A stretch of 64,000 bases of DNA from Blastomyces gilchristii SLH14081 (GCF_000003855.2 NW_003101682.1:4265306-4329305), one strand, 5' to 3'. Positions 12,560 to 26,706 are shown, counted from the first letter of the stretch. Notes: generated by a model from the sequence alone, not told the origin. Program-made: numbers and translations.

Positions 12560-15500
12560 AATTATACTTCTTCTGATTTCACAGATATCACACATCTGAT
12601 GATCAATATAATCATGTCTAATAATAGTATGGAAGAACTCTTGAACATGAGTATAGATACAGTATCACAGTGGCTCTGAGCAATGTTAAAATTATAATAA
12701 CAATAAATAGCTGATATGCATGTAACTCAACAATATCAATATGAAGAAATTCAATAATTATCTCAACAAGAAACCTCTACACAGACAATTTCAATATCTA
12801 CAGAATTGAATATAAAAGTGCTGAAAGAATGCTTAGATGCTTCTGTATATTTCAATACTTTTAATCTCACTTTCTACTCATTATGAAGAATGAAAATGCT
12901 TGCAAAACTGAGTATGAATGAAGATGTGATTGATTTACTAATCAATCAAGGTTGATATATCAATGGACAATTAAAGGATCACACAAAACAGAAGTTTCAT
13001 TCAGGAATAAAAGCATGTGAATCAGTGTTGTGAATATCTGATAATATCATCAAATATCTTGATATTCTGTTCTGAGACACTGCTATGCAACAGAAAGTAT
13101 TAGATTGATTACAGAGTATCAGTATCTGACAGAGAAACACTTCTCTTATAATATTCATTTCTGACTTTGATATAAAAATCTTAGAAGCAGGTGATCAATC
13201 TTGAGAGAATTGAATGAAGATTAGTATGCTTAAGAAGATATTAACTTTCAAACTCTTGCAGATTCTCATAACTATAGATAAAGACTTAACTTATGAAGAC
13301 TTCTGTATACAGCTTTGAACATTGAACAATCATCTTATCAAGCTCAAGAGTATACAGAATAGTGATAGAAGATATTACACTTACACATCTGCACTAAGAA
13401 ATAACTCAGTCACTTCTACATCTGTGCTGAGGAATAACAATAATGATGCAGATGCTATGAACTGAGTGAACTTGAATATCTATACATAAGCAAGAGTCTT
13501 CACTATCTGAACAGACTTTTATGTCTCTGGAATAGACTGGCCGCCGGGACCATGAATTTCACGTTTGGTTTCATTTGGTCTGGTCTCATACATTTCTTGG
13601 CGTGAATCCCGCTGGGACTGGCTATCAAAAAAACATGTAAAGTGACTATATATCAGATCTTAAAATAAAACTATGACTTGAAAAAAATGAGAAAGTGGTC
13701 CCATTTGGTCCCATTTAGTCTCATTCTTGGCATAAAGTTACTATTTTTAGACATTTTAAGGTTTCTTTTAGACTATTTTTAATTTTTTAAAAAGTACCAC
13801 TTTTTGGTAACGCTCAAATAAGATTTAAAGTCATTTAAAGCAATAAAAATAATTTAAATGGAGAAGTGGAAATCATGATCTCATTTGGAAAATGTGACAA
13901 GAGTAGTCAGTAAGTCTCACTGGAACAGTATGGAACTACTATCTAATGTTAAAACCGTGTAATGGAATCAGTCAAATTGGTAATGAGACTATCAAAAAAT
14001 CTGATCCTGGTCTCAGACACGGTCACACGGTCAGTCTACTCTGGGATAACTTCTGAAGAAGTCACTGATTGATGTCAATAAGAAGTGTGCATCAACTGTA
14101 ACTGATTGAGATATATTACTTTCAACTGTTGATCAGCCTATGTATCTTCTCATTCAAAGAATGAATCAGCATCTGTTCATGTCAATCATGTTATATTAGA
14201 GAAGGATTCAGAAGATAACTATGAGAATGCTCTGATGAAACAGGGAAAAGATTTGCTTCTGTTCAAATTTGTAAGCAGGAGCTTGAAGAGGTCAGATGAC
14301 AATAATTTGAAGAGAAAATGACAATGAATGCAATTCTTGTATCTACTGTGATAGAGAACATGTATAATATGAAAGCCATGATAGACAGCAGTCTATGTTA
14401 TTATACAATGATTAAATCTTCAATTGTAAGATATTATAATCTTGAGTATATTTCCTTATCAAGACTCTGACTTTTCACAGAATTTGATGATTTAAAAGAC
14501 ATTCACACTCATTACATGATGAAACTAAACATAGATATTGAAGAATATTAATATGAAGATGTCTATGCATACAAAGTTAAGAATCTTGACTATGATCTCA
14601 TGCTAGAACTTGTCTGGCTATCTGAACAAGGTATCTTATTAAATGCTTAAAACAGAAGCTTAATATTCTCTAACAATGATAGAATTCATGAAGATAATAT
14701 TTACAAGACTATGAATCTTATACAGATCTCTGTCAATACTTATGAAATGCTCTGAAAATGAAGTCATTATTAAAATCACTGACAGAGTTACTGACAAAGT
14801 CACTGATGATAGAATTATATATCAATCTATTTCATCAGTCTGACTGATATTAAGAAAGCTCTAGAACAGTTATTCTGTACTATAATAACAGATTCTTACA
14901 CAAAACTCTCTCAATAATATCATGAATATCCAGATATTTTCTGATAAGACAATATTATGAATATACCTTCTTTACAAGGCTCAGAAGTGAATCACAGTAT
15001 CAAGTTAGAAAAGAAGAATGATAAGAGCTCTGAGCTACTATGAGACCATCTTTATAATATGTATTGAGATGAACTTCTTCTTCTTTAAAAGACACTTAAT
15101 AATCTGTTGAATAGAAAATTCATACATATTAGTAACTCTTCTACTGCAGCTTCTATTCGCTATATAAAGAAGTCAGATGAAGAACTCTGATTCTGTGGAA
15201 ACTATTAAGATCTGAACAGATTAACAAAGAAAGATCATTATGTTTTATCTCTTATTAATGAAATCCTAGCATGTATCAGATGAGCTCAATAGTGTACAAA
15301 GCTAGATATCATTACTGCATTTTATAAGAGTTGTATTACTGAAGAAGATGAATAGCTTACAGTATTTCAAACACATTATGACCTCTTTGAATAAGTAGTC
15401 ACACTCTTTGAACTGACTAACATTCTTAGTATATTTCAGAAGTATATTAACTAAGCACTCTGAGATTTCCTTGATGAGTTTGTATCTACATATCTAGATG

Positions 15501-17890
15501 ACATTCTCATCTTCACTGACAGATTCAGAAAAGAATATCAAGACCACATACAGAAGATATTACAATGATTAAAAGAGACAGAACTATCAATAGATATTGA
15601 CAAGTATGATTTCAAAGTTAAGAGTACAAAATATCTAGACTTTATCATAGAAGCTGATAAGAGAATTTGAATGAATTCTGAGAAAGTCTCTGCTATTTTC
15701 AAGTGAGAGACTTCATGTACTGTGAAAGATGTACAAAGCTTCATTGAATTTGCTAACTTCTATCAGCAATTTATACAAAACTATTCAGATATTATAAGAT
15801 CACTTACAGAACTCACTAAGAAAGACTCAGTATTTCAATAATCAGTAAACACTGAAGCTGTATTTATACAAATAAAGAAGATGTTCATTAATATCTCTCT
15901 ACTGATAATATTTGATTCTGATCATGAGACAGTTATTGAAGCTGATTTCTCTGACTATATCATAGAAGAAGCTATATTACAATATAATAATGAAGATGTC
16001 TTACAATCATGTATCTTTATCTCTAAGAAACTAAGTCCTGCTGAATACAACTATGAGATCTATAATAAGAAACTTCTCATGATTATACACTGTCTAGAAG
16101 AATGAGACTTCAAACTCTGAAGTATCTCTGAATTTGAGATAATCACAGATCATAAGAATCTTAAGTACTTTATAACTATCTATAAACTCACTAAATGACA
16201 GATATGATGATCTGAGTTCTTAAGCTGCTTTCATTGTATAATACACTATCATTCTGACAGTTAGAACTCAATAATAGATGCTCTCTCATAATGAGAGTAA
16301 GATATACTATTTAATATAACAGATGCTTACTGAATGAACTGAGAGCACTGACTCTTGAATTCAAAGATACTAGTGAATCAAGATGAAACAGCTCATGACA
16401 CTATACATGCTTCTCTGATTAGATCTGTTACTGATATCTCAACTTCTCTTAAACCTACATTAGATGAACTATGATATATAGTAGCTTAAATAGATAAACT
16501 TCTTTGAACACTCACTGAAGCAGTATGATAAGAAGCACTCTGATTTTTCTCAGAACTATATATAAGAACTGACATCTCAGAATGTTTAATGAATAATAAT
16601 AATACTCTATGATTCTGTGAATGACACTGAGTCTCTCACTTCAAACTCTTACACACTCAGATAATACAAGAGATACATGACTCTCATATAACTGATTATT
16701 CAGGTTATAAATAACTGTATTAAATAATCTCTCAAGAGTTCTACTAGTCTGAGATATCAAATAGTATCAGACATTTTATCTGAAACTGTAACTATTATTT
16801 CTCTATTATCTTATAAAAGAATTATAGAAAAGATCTACTGGAACTGCTTAATATCTCTGATAGAATCTAGTAAGATGTGATAATTGACTTCACTATTGAT
16901 CTCTCTGAGAGTAAGAGTTATAGAAACATTCTGATTATTATGAACTGATTAAGTAAGAATATAATATTGAAATCTTGTGATAAGATGAATACTGAACAAG
17001 TCACTGAAGCTTTTCTAAGAAGCCTGTTCTATTAAATGTATGAATTACAGAGATTTATAGTATCAGATCAGAGCTGTCAATTCATGAGTACTCTCTGAAC
17101 AAGAATCTGTCAAGTTCTCAAGATTATATGCTGTTTATCAACTGTCTATCACTCTGAGACTGATAATGCATCAGAACAGATAATTCAGACTGTAAAGAAT
17201 TATCTTTATAAGTTCTGTAATTACTTATAAGATGATGAATATGATCTTCTTCTACATGCTGAAGTCACTATTAATGACTGAGATATTATTTCAACAGATA
17301 TAAGTCTGTTCTTTCTCATACATAGATATTATATGAAAGTACTGAATCTTCTAGAGATTATATATTTCACACTGAATCTCTGCAGTTTAATTCAGATTGC
17401 TGACAATATAGTAATAAAACTCTAAGATACTCATAATTGAGCAGAAGTCTTCATAGTGAGCACTAAACAGAATTAAGAAGATTGAATCAATGTTCACTGA
17501 GATCTCACTGAGTAATATAAGATAGAAGATCTAGTATAATTAAATCTTAAGAATATACAGATTATACACTCATCTTACACACTGAATTATTATCATACAA
17601 AGTATAAAGTGATAGAACCTTTAGACAGTCATAGCTACTGTCTTAACATATTATCAGAGATTCATAATATCTTTCATATAAGCTTACTTCACTGTGTTGT
17701 CATCAATCTATTCTCTTCTCAACTGACTTTCAACTGACAGCTGCCAGGGATCATAGAAGAAGATAATGAACTTGAATGAGAGATTAAAGATATTCTTAAT
17801 AAGAGATCTCACAGCTACAGCTGATAATATCTTATGAAATGAGTCAGCTATGATCACCTGACCTGAACTTCAAGTTTCACATTATCTGAG
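12560..17890 (+). pseudogene. gypsy A gag-pol (broken)
   Basis: When TGA is read as mutated Trp, long colinear homology appears. The gag body spans about 12800-13520. A CCHC knuckle near 14084-14125 reads CINC...TFNC with Tyr where His is expected. A protease-like IDSS segment lies near 14375. RT spans about 15150-15830 with KLDIITAFY and an intact YLDDILIF box near 15495. RNase H follows at 15900-16310 (VIEADFSDY, TDHKNLKYF), then integrase at about 16600-17640, and a chromodomain at 17755-17880 (ELEWEIKDIL, then WEL near the end). At least one Trp codon has become TAA. Not translatable. Confidence 0.85.
13533..14038 (+). mobile_element. hAT-like MITE, copy 2 (complete, least mutated)
   Basis: A 506-bp element with TAGACTGG at the left and GGTCAGTCTA at the right. 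The flanking 8-bp duplication is CTCTGGAA (13525-13532) and CTCTGGGA (14039-14046). Sister gypsy B has the unoccupied site with CTCTGAGA, so the ancestral target was probably CTCTGGGA and the left copy then suffered a GG-to-GA change. This copy keeps GG and CC at places where copy 1 has GA and TC, which makes it the best reference for the mutation direction. Confidence 0.85.
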
Positions 17891-17947
17891 ATCGCGGCCC
17901 TTGACCGATGAGAGCTACATACAATCAAGAAAGGAAAGAGAGGCTAA

Positions 17948-18265
17948 TGTGACAGGCTGCATCTGATCAATTATATAGATCATTTCATTACGCTTCACAG
18001 ATTTCTATCACTCTGATTCTCGGTCATTGATTCTCAGCTGAAAATCTACAGAATTTCTATTCTTCCACCTCAAAGCTTTATCACATACAAAAACCCCTAT
18101 TCTTCCACCCTGAAGTTCCACTGTGTATATCACTGTGTACGTGTATAAATATTCACTCTAATCACTGATTCTCATACTTTCTCTTTCTTTTCTTCTCTAA
18201 TGTTTTTCTCTTTGTTATATAAGACCTATATATTATACCGATCTATTCGGCGTAGACCTCTTACA
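17948..18265 (+). repeat. gypsy A 3' LTR
   Basis: This is the same length as the 5' LTR and begins TGTGACAGGCTGC. Differences from the 5' LTR are mostly transitions. The terminal stretch ATTCGGCGTAGACC (18245-18258) is less mutated than the rest. Confidence 0.88.
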
Positions 18266-20224
18266 GAGAGTGAAGATAGAGTAGAATCTAATCACTATCA
18301 TTAAATAGTAGATTATAACTATTTTGAAAAGCAGGAATCTCAACTGCTTGTATTCTATCTAGTTTATTATCAGAGTCATTTCTCAATTCTCTAATTTTAG
18401 CAGATGTTTGAGAATTCAAATTCTGTTTATATGTAGCTGAAGAATTAAAGTTTGAAGATTTAGATAATTGAGAGTTGCTTCTTTTTAAGCTTGCAGTTGC
18501 AGATTTACTGGCTTGACTATTCTCTTCAGTTTTAGATTGACTTTGAGCTTTATCTTTTCTCCAGTTCTTTTAAGTTCTTGAAGTTAACATGCATTCTATT
18601 GAGCTAGATTCATGTTTTTCTTTACAATTAGAGCATTTAAGCAGAGTATATTAAGATATTCCATCTCTTTTTAAGCATGTTTCACATTTATACTTACTAG
18701 TTTTATAATCTCTAGCATAGAATATGTATTTTGAGTCTCTGAAATAAGAGATTGTAAAGTATTCATATCTTTGACAGTTTGAATACTGCGTTTGAGCTTT
18801 GAGATTCATTCTTGAGTCATTGTATTCATGAACTCTCATTTTCAAATCTGTTACTCTTACTTCAAAGATTTTGATTGTTCAAGTGCCTTTGTATATACTA
18901 GAATAGAGACATTTCTTCTGCTTTGTTGAAACACAATTCAATTTAGTCAAATAGATTTTTTTTCTCAGTTGAATAGAATTGTATTCTTCTAATTCATTTT
19001 TAAGAAGTAGCATTTCTTTCTCCCAGTCAAAAGTTTCAACTGAAATATTATAAAGCATGAATTTGTCTCACTTTTCATCTCTCTCAGATAGAATTATTGA
19101 GTTTAACAAAGATTTTATTACTGATTTTCAGAGATTCTCATTCTGAATAAGGAATTCTGCACTGAATTCAGATATTGTAGTCAGAAAGATGAAAATTTCA
19201 AAGAAAGATGACTCAATTGAAGCTATAACTGATTTTTGAACCTCAATATCAGTTATTAACTGAGAAAAGAACTGCTGATTAATTTCATTTCTAATTCTGA
19301 AAATGAGATTTGAGTTTAGCTTGTTTCTCTGCAAGATCTCCTGTTTTGAGACTTTGAGAATAAGTCTTCTATTTCTGAAGAGTTGAAAGTTTTTCTCTTT
19401 TTGTATTTTTTTCTCTTCTTTTCTATGAATAGAAGTACAAGTAATATTCTTCTCAGTTTTATCAGAATTTTGAGCAGATTTTAATATAGCAGGTTCAAAG
19501 ACAGCAGATTCTGCTGCTTGAGCATATATTTTCCTCTAATTCAAAGAAGAAGAAGAAGAAGTAGAAGATAAAGAGTCAGTGATTGTACTAGAAGTTTTCA
19601 ATGTTTTTTGAACTGTGTTTGAAATTCCAAGTTTGAACTTGAACATCTGTTATAGTTGTCTAGCCTTACTATGAAGAATTAATAGAACTTCTTCCTTCTT
19701 CTCACTCAGACACTGTTTTTCAAGAATTTTACTTGCTTTTTCAAGTTTCTGTATTTCAACAACTTGTTGTTTCTTTATTTCTTCTTTCTTGCTTCTTTTC
19801 AGAATTTCAATCTCAGGAATAGCATCTGAAAAAGCATCTTTTTCCACATCAACTGAGTGTATTTTTCAACTCATTTCACTCACTCAATGAAAGATTGATC
19901 AGACTGTTTTAATTGAGACATTTATTGATCTATTTTTAATTGAACAGTTGGTCAGACTGTTTCAATTGAGAGATTTATTAGTCTATTTTCAATTGCAAAG
20001 TTGATCAGACTATTTCAAAAGAAGAATGAAAGACTGTTATGTATAAAACACCTGATTTTTTTCATACTGGTTCAGTAACTAGATTAGATTTTTGAAGAGA
20101 ATCTAATAAACTAACATTCATTTTTAAGATAAATCAATAAAATCTTTACAATCTTTTTCTTGAGATACAGTGAGCAAAGGTATGATATCAATTGATAATA
20201 AATCAGATAATATAACAGTTTTTG
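18266..20224 (-). mobile_element. LINE2 fragment 2 (ORF1 and part of 5' UTR)
   Basis: This continues LINE2 from 11991 and matches LINE1 7597-9487. It holds ORF1 on the minus strand (next entry) and the proximal 5' untranslated region. It ends in CAGTT plus a T run, where gypsy B is inserted; the LINE resumes at 25900 with GTTTTTGAGAG. Confidence 0.85.
18430..19847 (-). pseudogene. LINE2 ORF1 (broken)
   Basis: The counterpart of LINE1 ORF1. The N-terminus (EKDAFSDAIPEIEILKR) starts at 19847 with GTG in place of LINE1's ATG. The coiled-coil-like Lys/Glu-rich part follows, then the Cys/His zone at 18651-18845 (NCQRYEYF, YKTSKYKC). Several knuckle residues are lost compared with LINE1, for example a Cys that is now Tyr. 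Stops interrupt the frame. Confidence 0.7.
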
Positions 20225-20538
20225 TCGCGGGCTGCACCTGATCAATTATATAGACTATTCTATTACACTTTATAGATTCCTGCTGAAAGCTCCGATTCTC
20301 GGTCATCAATTCTTAGCTGAAGAACTCATGGAATTCCTACTCTTCCGCCCCGAAGCTTCATCTTATACACTCTGGAACTTCTATTGTTCCGCCTTGAAGC
20401 TTTATCTTGTATATGTATAAATATTCACTCTAATTACTAATTGCTGCACTTTCTCTTTTTTTCCTTCTCTAACATTTTCCACTTTTGAATTATAAGACCT
20501 ATATATTATACCAATCTATTCAGTGTAGACCTCTCATA
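20225..20538 (+). repeat. gypsy B 5' LTR
   Basis: Begins TGTCGCGGGCTGCACC and ends CTCTCATA, where the 3' copy has CTCTCACA. Partly mutated: several CG and CCGCCCCG blocks persist (near 20345-20355) while others have changed. Confidence 0.82.
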
Positions 20539-20829
20539 CTTGAAAAATGTTGATTATCTCCTCATTAGGAATAATTATTCATCAAGATATCTGAACATGT
20601 AATGACATGTAAGAAATAAGAGAAATGAACAATCAGTTAAGTAAACACTGACTCTCTAGATAGAAGCTTACTCATCAGTTACTCTGGCCCTGCAACAAGA
20701 TCTCATGAAGAGAATGTCAGTGAAAGATCTGAGAGCTCTCACATCTTAGATGTATGAGATATTCATAAAATTACACTTTCTTCAATTCCACAGATATCAC
20801 ACATCTGATCAATGATATAGCTATGTCTA

Positions 20830-23800
20830 CTGATAATATGAGAGAATTCTTGAAAATGAATATAGACAAAGTGCTGCAGTGGCTCTGAGCAATGTTGAAA
20901 TTACAATAACAATAGATAGCTGATATGCATGCAACTCAACAATGTCAATATGAAGAAATTCAATGATTATCTTCACTAGAAACCTCTGCACAGGCAATTT
21001 CAACACTCACTGAATCAGATATAAATATGATACAAGTGCTGAAGAAATGCCTAGACACTCTCACATATTTCAATGCTTCTGATCTCACTCTCTATCTATC
21101 ATGAAGGTTGAAAATGCTTGTGAAACTAAGTGTAGATGAAGATCTCATCAGTTTATTAACTTATCAAGATTGATATATCAATGATTGATTCAAAGATCAC
21201 ATGAAACAGAAATTCCATTCATGAATGAAGATATGTGAACCAGTGTCACATACACCTGACAATATTATCAGACATCTCAATATTCTGTTCAGAGACACTG
21301 CTATGCAGCAGAAGGCATTAGATTGATTATAGAGTGCTTGACAGAGAAATACTTCTCTCACAACATTCATCTGTGACTTTAACACTACTATTCTAGAAGC
21401 AGGTAATCAATCTTGAAAGAATTGAATGAAGATTACCATGCTCAAGAAGACATTAACTTTTGAACTTCTACAAGCTTTCATAAGCATAGATAATGACCCA
21501 ACTTATGAGGGCTTCTGCATACCACTTCAGACATTGAATGATCATCTTATCAAGCTCAAGAGTATACAGAACAACAGCAGAAGATATTATATCTCAGTCA
21601 CACATATATCTATGCCAAAGAACAATAACACAGATGTCATGAACTGAGTAGACTTGAATGTCTATACACCAGCAAGAATCTCTGTCATCTGAACAGGCTT
21701 CTGAGTCTCTGAGATCACTTCTGAAGAAGTCACTGATCAACATCAATGAGAGATGTGCATTAACTGTAACTACTCAGAATACATTACTTTTAACTGCTGA
21801 CCAATCTATGTGTCTTCTTATTTTAGAGAAAGATCAACATCAACAGTTCATATTAATCATATTACATTAGACAAAGATTTGAAAGATAACTATGAGAACA
21901 CTCTGATGAAACAGGGAAAACACTAGCTTATGTTCAAACTCACAAACAGAAGCTTGAAGAGATTGAATGACAATGATTTGAAGAGAAAATGACAATGAAT
22001 GCAATTCTTGTATCTACTGTGATAGATAACATGTATAATATAAAAGTCATGGTAGACAGTGATCTATGTCACTATACAATGATTAAATCTTCAGTCATAA
22101 GACACTGTAACCTTCAGTGTATTCTCATACTGAAACTCTGACTTCTCACAGAATTTAATGGTCTAAAAGCTGTTTACACTCATTACATGATGAAATTAAA
22201 CATAGATGTCAGAGAAGATTAATATGAAGATGCTTATATGCATGAGATCAATAATCTTGACTATAATCTTATACTAGAACTCATCTGACTATCTGAAAAA
22301 GATATCTTATTAAATGCTTAAAACAGGAGTTTAATATTCCCTAATAATGATCAACTTCATGAAGAGAATGTTCACAAGACTATGAATCTTACATAGATCT
22401 CTGTCAATGCATATAAGATGCTCTGAAAGAGCTCTTAACAAAATCACTAACAGTGAGATTATGTGACAATCTACGCCATCAGTCTGATCAATATCAAAAA
22501 AGCTCTAGAAAGGTTATCTCATGTTTCAACAATAGATTCTTATATAAAACTTTTACAATAATATCATGAATATCTAGATATCTTTCAATAAGATAATATT
22601 ACAAATCTACCTCTCTTACAAGGCTCAGAAGTGAGTCATAGTATTAAGTTAGAAAAGAAGAATGATAAGAATTCTGAATCACTATAAAGCTCTCTTTATA
22701 ATATGTCTCATAATAAACTTCTTCTTCTTCAGAAGACATTCAATAATCTATTGAATAAGAAATTCATACATGTTAGTCACTCTTTCACTGCAGCGTCTTT
22801 TCTCTTTGCAAAGAAACTAGATGAAGAACTTTAATTCTGTGTGAACTATCAAGAACTGAACAGATTGATAAAGAAAGACTATTATTTCTTTTCTCTCATC
22901 AATGAAATTCTAGCATGTATTGAATGAGCTCAATGATTTACAAAGCTAGATGTCATCACTGCATTTCATAAGATTTGTATTATCAAAGAAGATGAATGGC
23001 TTACAACATTTCAAATATAATATGATCTCTTTGAATGAGTAGTTATACTCTTTGAACTGATCAACACTCTCAGTATATTTCAGAAGTATATCAACTGAAC
23101 ACTGTAAGATTTTCTTGATAAGTTTGTATCTGCTTGTCTGAATGATATTCTCATCTTCACTGATGAATTCAGAAAAGAATATCAAGAATATATGCAAAAG
23201 ATATTACAATGACTACAAGAAGTAGAAATACTGATAGACATAGACTAGTGTGATTTTGAAGTTAAGAGTACAAAATATCTAGATTTTATTATAGAAGCTG
23301 GCAAGAGAATCTGAATGAATTCTGAGAAGATCTCTGCTATTCCTGAATGAGAGGCTCTGTGTACTGTGAAAGATGTACAAAGCTTCATTGAATTTCCTAA
23401 CTTCTATCAGTGATTTATACAGATTTTCTCAGATATTACTAGATTACTTACAGAACTCACTAAGAAGAATTCAGTATTTCAATGATCAACAGACATTAAA
23501 GTCATATTCACACAGATAAAGAAGATCTTCATTAATATCTCTCTGTTAATAATATTTAATTCAGATTATGAGATAGTTATTGAAGTCAATTTCTTCAGTT
23601 ATATCACAGAAGAAGCTATAATAAAATATGATGATGAAGATGTCTTATAATCATGTGTCTTTATATCTAAGAAACTCAGTTCTGTTGAATGCAATTATGA
23701 GATCTATGATAAGAAACTTCTTACAATTGTATACTGTCTAGAAGAATGAGACTCTGAACTTTAAAGTGTCTTCAAATTTGAGATAATCACAGATCATAAG

Positions 23801-25560
23801 AATCTCAAGCATTTCACAATCACTTGTAAGCTTATTAAATGACAGATACACTGATCTGAGTGATTAAGTTATTTTCATTTCACTATACACTACTGCCTCA
23901 GCAGTCAGAACTTGATGATAGATACTCTCTTATAATGAGAGTAAGATATATCTTTCAATGTGACAGACACTCACTGGATGAACTGAAAGTACCAGCTCTT
24001 GAATCCGAAAATACTAGTCAATCATGAGAGAATGACTTATGATACTATACACACTTCTCTGATTAGAACATCCTCTTCTTCTGAATCTACACTAGATAAA
24101 TTATGACATATAACGGCTCAAAATAATGAACTTCTTCAAGCACTTGCTAAAGCAGTATATTAAGAAGTACTGTGATTCCTCTCAGAACTACATATAAGAA
24201 CTGACATCTCAGAATGCTTAATTGATGATAATAACACTCTGTGATTCTGTGAATAATGCTCAGTCTCTCAGTCTGAACTCTTATACATCTGAACAGTGCA
24301 AGAGATGCATGATTCATATATACCTGATTATTCAGATTGTCAATAACTGTATTGAATATTCTCTTGAGAGTTCTACTGATCTGAGATATTAAATAGTATC
24401 AGATGTTTTATCTGAAACTGTAATCATTGTTCTTCTATTATCTTATGAAAGAACTGTAGAAAAGATCTACTGAAATCACTTAATATCTCTAATAGAATCT
24501 GATGAGATGTAGTAATTAACTTTGCTGTTAATTTCTCTAAGAGTAAGAATTGCAAGAATGTTCTGATTATTATTAACTGATTGAGTAAAGATATAATATT
24601 GAAATCTTGTAATAAGATGAATACTGAATAAGTTATTAAAGTCTTTTTATAAAGTTCATTCTACTAAATGCATGACTTACTGAGATCTATAGTATCTGAT
24701 CAGAGATGTCAATTTATCAGTACTCTCTTATCAAGAATCTATCAAGTTCTCAAGATTACACACTATTTAATAACTGTTTATCACTCTGAGACTAATAATG
24801 TATCAGAATGAACAATTCAGACTGTAAAGAACTATCTTTATAAGTTCTGTAATTATTTATAAGATGAGTGCTATAATCTTCTTCTACATGTAGAGATTGT
24901 CATTAATAATCAGAATGCTATTTCAACAGAGATAAGTCTGTTCTTTCTTACATATAATTATTACATGAAGGTGTTGAATCTTTTAGAGATTATATATTTC
25001 ACACTGAATGTCTGCAGTTCAATTCAGATTGCTGATAATATAGTAACAAAGCTCTGAGATGTCTGTGACTGAGCAGAAGTCTTCATGACAAGCATTAAAC
25101 AAGATTAAGAGAATTAAATCAATGTTCACTGAGACCTCACTGAGTAATATAAGATGGAAGACCTGATGTAATTGAATCTTAAGAATATATAAATCACATG
25201 CTCATCTTATACACTGAATTACTGTCATATTAAATACAAAGCAATAGAAGTTCTAGATAGTTATAACTACTGTCTTGACATATTAGCAGAGATTCATAAT
25301 ATCTTTTATATAAGCTTTCTCTGCTGTGCTGTCACTGACTTATTTTCTTCTCAACTGACTTCTGACTGACAGCCGCCAGAGATTATAGAAGAAGATAATG
25401 AACTTGAATGAGAGATTGAAGATATTGTTAATAAGAGACTCTACAGCTGCAGCTGATAATATCTTGTGAAATGACTCAGCTATGATTATCTGATCTGCAC
25501 TTTGAGCTTCATGTTATTGAAGACAGCAGCTCTTGATTGCTGAGAACTACATGCAATCTC
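20830..25560 (+). pseudogene. gypsy B gag-pol (broken)
   Basis: Gag includes an open piece at 21426-21647 (MLKKTLTFELLQAF, TYEGFC). The CCHC knuckle at 21756-21797 reads CINC...TFNC with Tyr replacing His, as in gypsy A. RT at 22800-23480 has FTKLDVITAFHK and EDEWLTTFQ, but the catalytic box is CLNDILIF instead of YLDDILIF. RNase H follows, then integrase, and a chromodomain at about 25388-25520 (ELEWEIEDI with W as TGA). Many Trp positions are TGA. Not functional. Confidence 0.82.
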
Positions 25561-25582
25561 ACTTCTGAAAGGAGAGGGCTAA

Positions 25583-25899
25583 TGTGACAGACTGCGCCGG
25601 ATTAATCATATAGACTATTTCATTACACTTCATAGATTTCTGCTGAAAGCTCTGATTCTCAGTTGCTGATTCTCAGCTGAAGAACTCATGAAATTCCTAC
25701 TCTTTCACTCTGAAGCTTTATCTTGTACACTCTGAAATTCCTATTCTTTTGGCCTGAAGCTGTATCTTGTATGTGTATAAATATTCACTCTGATAACTGA
25801 TTCTCACACTTTCTCTTTTTTTTTCTTCTCTAATGTTTTCCACTCTTGTATTACAAGACCTACATATTATACTGATCTATTCAGTGTAGATCTCTCACA
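25583..25899 (+). repeat. gypsy B 3' LTR
   Basis: Begins TGTGACAGACTGC and ends CTCTCACA, followed by LINE2 sequence GTTTTTGAGAG. More heavily mutated than the 5' LTR; the CCGCCCCG-type blocks have become TTTCACTCTG-like. Confidence 0.82.
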
Positions 25900-26162
25900 G
25901 TTTTTGAGAGAAAAACTGACAAAGAATAAGTCAATTTTTTGCAGAGAATTTGATTAAAACTATTCAATTTTATTCTAAATCATTTAATTCTTCTCACACA
26001 ACAAGTATGCAACTCTAATCAGTTAATAAAGAGTGTAGAAAAGAATTAAGTATTAATAAAAGCTCTTTAGTAACTGAAAAAGTAATTCTTACTTAAAAGA
26101 ATGTGAAATTATAAGAGAAAATAACTTTGTTTTTAAGTCTTTGTAAGAATATTGTGTAAAAC
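25900..26162 (-). mobile_element. LINE2 fragment 3 (5' UTR)
   Basis: Matches LINE1 9482-9748. Begins GTTTTTGAGAGAAAAACTG and ends GTGTAAAAC, where gypsy C is inserted. Non-coding. Confidence 0.82.
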
Positions 26163-26706
26163 TGTAACATGACGGAACCGAAGCGGTGGCTAGTTGGCGG
26201 TGTCATGTAGAGATAGTTGTTTAAGAAGTCATATAAGTGAGCTTGACTATCTTGCTTGAATAGTGAGCTCATAGTCTACAGAGTTATTGTGAGAATATCA
26301 CGGATATAATACTTAGTATACTAAGAAGATTGTATAAGATACACAGTAACTGTTGTATATATTTCAGTAGAAGAAAAATGAATTGCTGACTTCTTTGATA
26401 AGAAGCTAGTATCTAGCTATTCTATACAGATAATAAGTGAATATTCTTCTCTTATTTCATAAGTGAGAATAGCTGAAGTGATATCTCAGTGACATCTCAC
26501 TGTTAAGAAAGAGTAATCTGCTGATCTTGTATAGAAGTGAGATTCTCATATTCATTAATCAGATCTTTCTATGATATATCTGAATAATGTTATAGAGTAG
26601 TTGAAAACTGGTTTGAATAATCTGTGAGATGAATGAAATCATCTGTATGAAAGTAATAAGTTATGTGAAACTGCAGCAGAGTCTTAATACAGCTGAGAGT
26701 ATGATA
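26163..26706 (-). repeat. gypsy C 3' LTR (left)
   Basis: The outer ~45 bp (26163-26207, with ACGGAACCGAAGCGG and TTGGCGGTG) are unmutated. The same positions in the right LTR read AATGAAACTGAAGTG. Past this edge the left LTR becomes the mutated copy. Confidence 0.87.

Larger units (their letters stand above)
11992..18265 (+). mobile_element. gypsy A: chromovirus LTR retrotransposon, structurally complete
   Basis: A 6274-bp element with two 318-bp LTRs (11992-12309 and 17948-18265) that begin TGTGG/TGTGA; the 3' LTR ends ACA. It is flanked by the 5-bp duplication GAGAG (11987-11991 and 18266-18270). A polypurine tract (AAGAAAGGAAAGAGAGG) precedes the 3' LTR. A hAT-like MITE (13533-14038) sits in its gag, so the element without it is about 5.76 kb, close to sister copy B. 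It is inserted in LINE2 ORF2. The order gag, protease, RT, RNase H, integrase, chromodomain is that of Ty3/gypsy chromoviruses. Confidence 0.92.
20225..25899 (+). mobile_element. gypsy B: second copy of the gypsy A family
   Basis: A 5675-bp element with LTRs at 20225-20538 and 25583-25899, colinear with gypsy A but without a MITE. A purine tract (GAAAGGAGAGGG) precedes the 3' LTR. The host is the LINE2 5' untranslated region: LINE sequence CAGTTTTTGAGAG is split, with GTTTT-like duplication on both sides and one or two extra T on the left, probably slippage. Same orientation as A. Confidence 0.9.
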
